Of a DNA stretch of 64,000 nt, positions 60,629 to 64,000 are shown piece after piece. Position numbers and translations under genes: made by a program. Source of the stretch: Streptomyces sp. 1331.2 (GTDB lineage: Bacteria > Actinomycetota > Actinomycetes > Streptomycetales > Streptomycetaceae); NCBI RefSeq assembly GCF_900199205.1, contig NZ_OBMJ01000001.1, positions 3,723,001-3,787,000 on the forward strand. The letters run 5' to 3'. The notes under the pieces were generated by a model. That model did no database searches and was not told the DNA's origin. It saw only the letters and a list, made by a program, of their open reading frames with translations. Position 1 is the first letter of the stretch. The number at the start of each line of letters is the position of its first letter.

Positions 60629-61855
60629 GTGCGGGTAGCACGCACGGCACGGGCCACCACCGACTACGAGGCGGCAACCGGGCGCATCGCGGGACTGCCG
60701 TTCCGCCGACACCACGTCCTGCTGGTCGCCTGGACGGTGCTCTGGTTCTTCCTGGTCGAACCGAGCGGCGGCTTCTCCTGGCACTACCTGCGCCAGGGCG
60801 AGCAGCTGCTCTTCAGCGGTCAGCCCGACGGCGGCCTCTCGCTCTACGCCCGCCACCCCGAGCTGCAGATCGGCCCGGTCAGCCTGGCTGCGGCCCGGCT
60901 CACCGCCCCGTTCTCGCCGCACACCGGCCAGCTGGTCGCCGAGGCGGCGAGCGCCGCGCTGGGCCTGGTGATGCTGGTCGTGGTCGGCCGCACCGCGGCC
61001 CTCTACTACCTGGGCACCGGCACCAACCACCGCCGGCTCCAGCAGCGCCTGCTGATCGCCGGACTGGCCTTCATCCCGATGTGGGTCGAGGTGTCGGTCC
61101 GCTTCGCGCACCTGGACGACGTCCTCGCGCTGTTCTTCACCACCCTGGCCGCGCACGCCCTGGCCCGCGGCAAGCCGGTCCAGGTCGCGGTCTTCCTGGC
61201 GCTGGCGGTGGACTCCAAGCCCTGGGCGGTCGCCTTCGCCCCGCTGATCCTGGCGCTGCCCCGGCCCGCCTGGCTGCGCACCGCGCTCTGGTTCGCCCTC
61301 CTGGTGGCGGTCGCCTGGCTGCCGTTCTACCTGGGCAACCTGGACACCATGGCGGCCGCCAAGTTCACCATCCCCAACCAGCCCGCCTCCGCGCTGCGCT
61401 GGTTCGGAGTGACCGACCCCGCCACCCCCTGGTGGGACCGGCCGACCCAGTTCGCGCTCGGCATCGGCCTCGGCAGCATCGCGGTGTGGCGCGGCCGCTG
61501 GCCGGCCGTGGTGCTGCTCGGCGCGGACGCCCGGATCCTGCTCGACCCGAGCGTCTACACCTACTACACGGCCTCGATCCTGCTCGGCACCCTGCTCTGG
61601 GACGCGGTCGGGCAGAAGCGGCTCGTGCCGTGGTGGAGCTGGATCGCGCTGGCCGCGCTGTACGGCGGCACGCTGTTGCTGCCGTCGGACGCGGCCCGCG
61701 GCTTCGCCCGGCTCGCCTTCGTGGTGGTCTCCGCCGCGTACGTGCTGTTCTGGCCCACCCAGCAGCCCCGCCGTCCGCGGGCCACCGGGCAGGGCGACGG
61801 CGGGCGCCGGTCGGCCCGGCGGCGCGAGCGGGTGCTGGTCGGCGCCGGGTCCTGA
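60629..61855 (+). CDS. polytopic membrane protein, possibly glycosyltransferase-like
   Basis: 408 aa from GTG 60629; GAGAGG is just upstream, and TAGGAT near 60584 looks like the -10. Nine to ten TM helices. An exported loop with FSWHYLRQGEQLLFSGQPDGG and the segment FAHLDDVLALFFTTLAAHALARGKPVQV, in which DD follows a TM helix, recall the first-loop acidic pair of GT-C glycosyltransferases (GT87-like), but no signature is certain. Arg-rich C-terminus. Function unknown. Confidence 0.65.
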   Translation: MRVARTARATTDYEAATGRIAGLPFRRHHVLLVAWTVLWFFLVEPSGGFSWHYLRQGEQLLFSGQPDGGLSLYARHPELQIGPVSLAAARLTAPFSPHTGQLVAEAASAALGLVMLVVVGRTAALYYLGTGTNHRRLQQRLLIAGLAFIPMWVEVSVRFAHLDDVLALFFTTLAAHALARGKPVQVAVFLALAVDSKPWAVAFAPLILALPRPAWLRTALWFALLVAVAWLPFYLGNLDTMAAAKFTIPNQPASALRWFGVTDPATPWWDRPTQFALGIGLGSIAVWRGRWPAVVLLGADARILLDPSVYTYYTASILLGTLLWDAVGQKRLVPWWSWIALAALYGGTLLLPSDAARGFARLAFVVVSAAYVLFWPTQQPRRPRATGQGDGGRRSARRRERVLVGAGS

Positions 61856-61911
61856 CGGCAACCGGGAGCCGAGCGCGTCGCCCGGACGGCGCCCCGACCG
61901 CTCCTGACGAC

Positions 61912-61942
61912 TTGACCCTCACGCGACGTGAGAGCCGAGGCT
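61912..61942 (+). promoter_or_regulatory. tipA promoter with MerR-type 19-bp spacer
   Basis: -35 TTGACC (61912-61917), then exactly 19 bases, then -10-like GAGGCT (61937-61942). The dyad CTCACG-CGA-CGTGAG (61918-61932) fills the spacer. This over-long spacing and dyad are the hallmark of MerR/TipA-activated promoters that TipAL untwists when bound to thiopeptides. Confidence 0.78.
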
Positions 61943-61969
61943 GGTGGTCAGCACCAGGGAGGAACCCCG

Positions 61970-62743
61970 ATGACCAGTGAGGGCTACTCGGTCGGCGCCG
62001 TGGCCAAGACCGCCAAGGTGACCGTCCGCACCCTGCACCACTACGACGAGATCGGCCTGTTGTCCCCCGCCGGCCGTACCCGGTCCGGCTACCGCCGGTA
62101 CGTGGACGCCGACCTCGACCGGCTGCAGCAGATCCTCTTCTACCGAGAACTCGGATTCCCCCTGGAGGAGATCGCGGCGATCCTGGACGACGACTCGGTC
62201 AGCCCGACCGAACACCTCCGGCGGCAGCACCGGCTGCTGACCGACCGGATCAGCCACCTCCAGGAGCTCGCCGCAGCCGTCGAACACGCCATGGAGGCAC
62301 GGAGAATGGGCATTCAGCTGACGCCGGAGGAGAAGTTCGAGATCTTCGGCGAGGGCTACCGCGAGGAGTGGGAGCAGGAGGCCGAGCAGCGCTGGGGCGA
62401 CACCACCGCCTGGGCCGAGTCCCAGCGCCGCACCGGCGGCTACACCAAGGCCGACTGGCAGCGGATCCAGGTCGAGATGACCGAGCTCAACGCCCGCCTG
62501 GCCGAGGCGGTCACCGCCGGCGAGCCCGCCGACGGCCCGGTGGCCACGGACCTCGCCGAGGAGCACCGGCAGCACATCTGCCGGAACTTCTACGACTGCA
62601 CCTTCACCATCCACCGCGGCCTGGCCTGCCTGTACGTCTCGGACCAGCGCTGGACGGACACGTACGAGGCCATCGCCCCGGGCCTGGCGCAGTGGCTGCA
62701 CGACGCCATCGTCGCCAACGCGGACCGGCGCGAGCAGGCCTGA
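61970..62743 (+). CDS. tipA: thiopeptide-responsive regulator TipA
   Basis: 257 aa from ATG 61970, GGGAGG 6-7 bases upstream. MerR wHTH (GYSVGAVAKTAKVTVRTLHHYDEIGLLSPAGRTRSGYRRY, residues 5-45), coiled dimer helix (80-110), and the TipAS drug-binding domain from MGIQLTPEEKFEIFGE. An internal ATG at 62306 with GGAGG 8 bases upstream matches the start of the separate TipAS product in S. lividans. TipAS traps thiostrepton-class antibiotics; TipAL activates its own promoter and multidrug genes. Confidence 0.92.
   Translation: MTSEGYSVGAVAKTAKVTVRTLHHYDEIGLLSPAGRTRSGYRRYVDADLDRLQQILFYRELGFPLEEIAAILDDDSVSPTEHLRRQHRLLTDRISHLQELAAAVEHAMEARRMGIQLTPEEKFEIFGEGYREEWEQEAEQRWGDTTAWAESQRRTGGYTKADWQRIQVEMTELNARLAEAVTAGEPADGPVATDLAEEHRQHICRNFYDCTFTIHRGLACLYVSDQRWTDTYEAIAPGLAQWLHDAIVANADRREQA
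62306..62743 (+). other. tipA: internal start giving TipAS
   Basis: ATG 62306 (Met113 of TipAL) with GGAGG in the upstream 8-13 bases; yields a 145-aa drug-binding protein. Inferred from the known S. lividans two-product gene and the site seen here. Confidence 0.6.
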
Positions 62744-62805
62744 GACCCGAGGCCTGAAACCCGAGGCCTGAGACCCGAGGCTTGAAACCCGAGGCTTGAG
62801 GCCTG
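62736..62805 (+). repeat. 14-bp tandem repeat at the 3' end of tipA
   Basis: About five copies of AGGCCTGAGACCCG with C/T and G/A variants, starting in the last tipA codons and including its TGA, and running to the end of the convergent regulator gene. Confidence 0.85.
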
Positions 62806-62813
62806 AGGAACGC

Positions 62814-63857
62814 TCACGCCACCCCGCGCCCGAAGGAGCGCCGGTACGCGGTCGGCGAGGTGCGCATCACCCGGCCGAAGTGGTGGCGGAAGGTCGCCGA
62901 GCTCTCGAAGCCGACCGCCGCGGCGATCTCCTCCACCGTCCCGTCCGGGGACTCCAGCAACGGCAGGCTGGCCGCGATGCGCTGGGTGACGACCCAGCGC
63001 ATCGGGCTGGTCCCGTTGCGGGCGGTGAAGTGCCGCAGGTAGGAGCGGTCGGACATCCGGGCGGCGCGGGCCAGCACGGGGACGGTCAGCGGGGACGACA
63101 GGTGGTCCAGCGCCCACTGCATGCTGCGCCCGATCCCGTCGTCCTCCTCCTCGACCGGGCGGACCGCCGCCTCGATGAACTGGGCCTGCCCGCCGTCCCG
63201 GTGCGGCGCCACCACGAAGCGGCGGGCCACGTTGTTGGCCACCCTGGCGCCGTGGTCGCGCCGCACGAGGTGCAGGCACAGGTCGATCCCGGCGGCGCTG
63301 CCCGCGCTGGTCAGCACGGACCCGTTGTCCACGTACAGCACGTCCGGGTTGACCCGCACCGCCGGGTGGCGCTGCTGGAGCAGGTCGGCGTACCGCCAGT
63401 GGGTGGTCGCCTCCCGGCCGTCCAGCAGCCCGGCGGCGGCCAGCGCGAAGGCGCCCGAGCAGATCGACACGATCCGGGCGCCGCGCTCGTGCGCCGTACG
63501 CAGTGCCGCGACCAGCCCGGGGGAGACGTCGCCGCCGAACGCGTTCGGCACGCCGGGCACCACCACGGTGTCGGCCGCCGCCAGCTCGTCCAGCCCGTGC
63601 CGGGCGGTCAGCGCGAAGCCGCCGACGGTGTCCAGCGCCGTCCCGGGGCGGTCGGCGCACACCTTGAGGCCGTACCAGGGGGCCGCCAGCAGCCCGGTCA
63701 GCTCGGGCCGTGCCAGCCCGAACACCTCGACCACCACGCCGAGTTCGAACGAGGCCATGCCGTCGAAGGCGTACACCGCGACGTCGTGCACGGGCTCGGG
63801 CCGCCGGCCGATGGCGACGTCCACCGGCCGAGGCCGGGTGCCGGTCTGCTCGGTCAT
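62814..63857 (-). CDS. GlxA-type AraC-family regulator with DJ-1/PfpI domain
   Basis: 347 aa. Residues 15-205 form a DJ-1/PfpI (glutamine amidotransferase-like) domain: HDVAVYAFDGMASFELGVVVEVFGLARPE and IVSICSGAFALAAAGLLDG, in which the elbow Cys is kept. The C-terminal AraC double HTH (about 235-340) includes VPVLARAARMSDRSYLRHFTARNGTSPMRWVVTQRI and EEIAAAVGFESSATFRHHFGRVMRTSPTAYRR. Ligand unknown, though GlxA-type proteins often control carbon or glycine-betaine/choline catabolism. Convergent with tipA. Confidence 0.92.
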   Translation of the reverse strand: MTEQTGTRPRPVDVAIGRRPEPVHDVAVYAFDGMASFELGVVVEVFGLARPELTGLLAAPWYGLKVCADRPGTALDTVGGFALTARHGLDELAAADTVVVPGVPNAFGGDVSPGLVAALRTAHERGARIVSICSGAFALAAAGLLDGREATTHWRYADLLQQRHPAVRVNPDVLYVDNGSVLTSAGSAAGIDLCLHLVRRDHGARVANNVARRFVVAPHRDGGQAQFIEAAVRPVEEEDDGIGRSMQWALDHLSSPLTVPVLARAARMSDRSYLRHFTARNGTSPMRWVVTQRIAASLPLLESPDGTVEEIAAAVGFESSATFRHHFGRVMRTSPTAYRRSFGRGVA

Positions 63858-64000
63858 GCGAACCCCCTGCTCACGGGTGGCGGAATGCCGGTGAGTGTAG
63901 CCGCCCCGGCCTGCTCGGAAATTTCTTCGACCCCACCTGCAACCTCCACTCCCGTCACACGTCCATGGGTACGGGGGCGGAGGGAGCCGGGCCGGGTGCA
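63858..64000. other. window end, no gene seen
   Basis: 143 bases upstream of the AraC-type gene; its promoter is expected here. ATTTCTTCG near 63919 is locally AT-rich. No coding sequence is apparent. Confidence 0.4.

Overview
The window is high-GC actinobacterial DNA, almost certainly from a Streptomyces or Kitasatospora chromosome (Streptomycetaceae). The evidence is the strong G/C preference at third codon positions, many GTG and TTG starts, several leaderless-type promoters, a perfect Streptomyces parS site (GTTTCACGTGAAAC), HspR/HAIR operators, and recognisable Streptomyces families (LsrL, TipA, HbpS, DUF3151, DUF3152, LAXTG-anchored wall protein). Both ends are cut inside normal chromosome; the first gene lacks its 5' end.

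Layout. 0-18.2 kb is the purine block: a partial GntR-type regulator, purD, purC and the overlapping purS-purQ-purL operon. Interspersed are a SLATT-like 2-TM protein, a membrane protein that looks like an M48 protease without its zinc site, a dimethylformamidase-like protein, a four-gene ABC exporter/two-component operon, two identical tRNA-Gly(GCC) genes and the nucleoid protein LsrL. 18.2-33 kb is a second conserved block: DUF3152 metzincin-like protein, DUF3151, fbaA, a DedA protein, parS, pyrE, a tail-anchored CoxG-like protein, a membrane spermidine-synthase-like protein, DUF2617, an aminotransferase, YbjN, a small XRE regulator, clpB and a divergent LysR/TDT pair. From memory, these two blocks lie on opposite sides of oriC in S. 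coelicolor, so about 18.2 kb is probably a rearrangement breakpoint.

34.2-38.3 kb is the most unusual stretch. Two regulators share the architecture TrmB-like wHTH, PLDc-like middle domain and LuxR-type HTH. With them are an 18-bp x5 repeat that supplies five in-frame ATGs to an HTH-only fragment, a nucleoside-2-deoxyribosyltransferase-like enzyme, and one or two tiny peptide genes, one with an export signal. Parts have lower GC than their surroundings. This is the best candidate for an undescribed signalling system.

38.3-42.7 kb is the dnaK-grpE-dnaJ-hspR chaperone operon with two HAIR operators; clpB, 9 kb away, has a third, so one repressor (HspR) should control both. 43-50.3 kb carries an HdrD/GlpC-like Fe-S oxidoreductase, a sugar-1-phosphate nucleotidyltransferase, a Yip1 membrane protein, an AlaX-like editing protein, dcd, a small Zn-ribbon protein and tRNA-Gly(CCC).

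50.3-64 kb is more accessory: an antibiotic-type glycosyltransferase, an alpha/beta hydrolase with an orphan palindromic operator, an HbpS-SenS-SenR haem/redox sensing set in which the SenS-like kinase is frameshifted in a G5 tract, a YunG-like protein, a beta-hydroxyacid dehydrogenase, a flavodoxin-like reductase, a LAXTG wall protein, a polytopic membrane protein, a TipA regulator with a textbook 19-bp-spacer promoter, and a GlxA-type AraC regulator. No CRISPR array, transposase, prophage or rRNA gene was seen.
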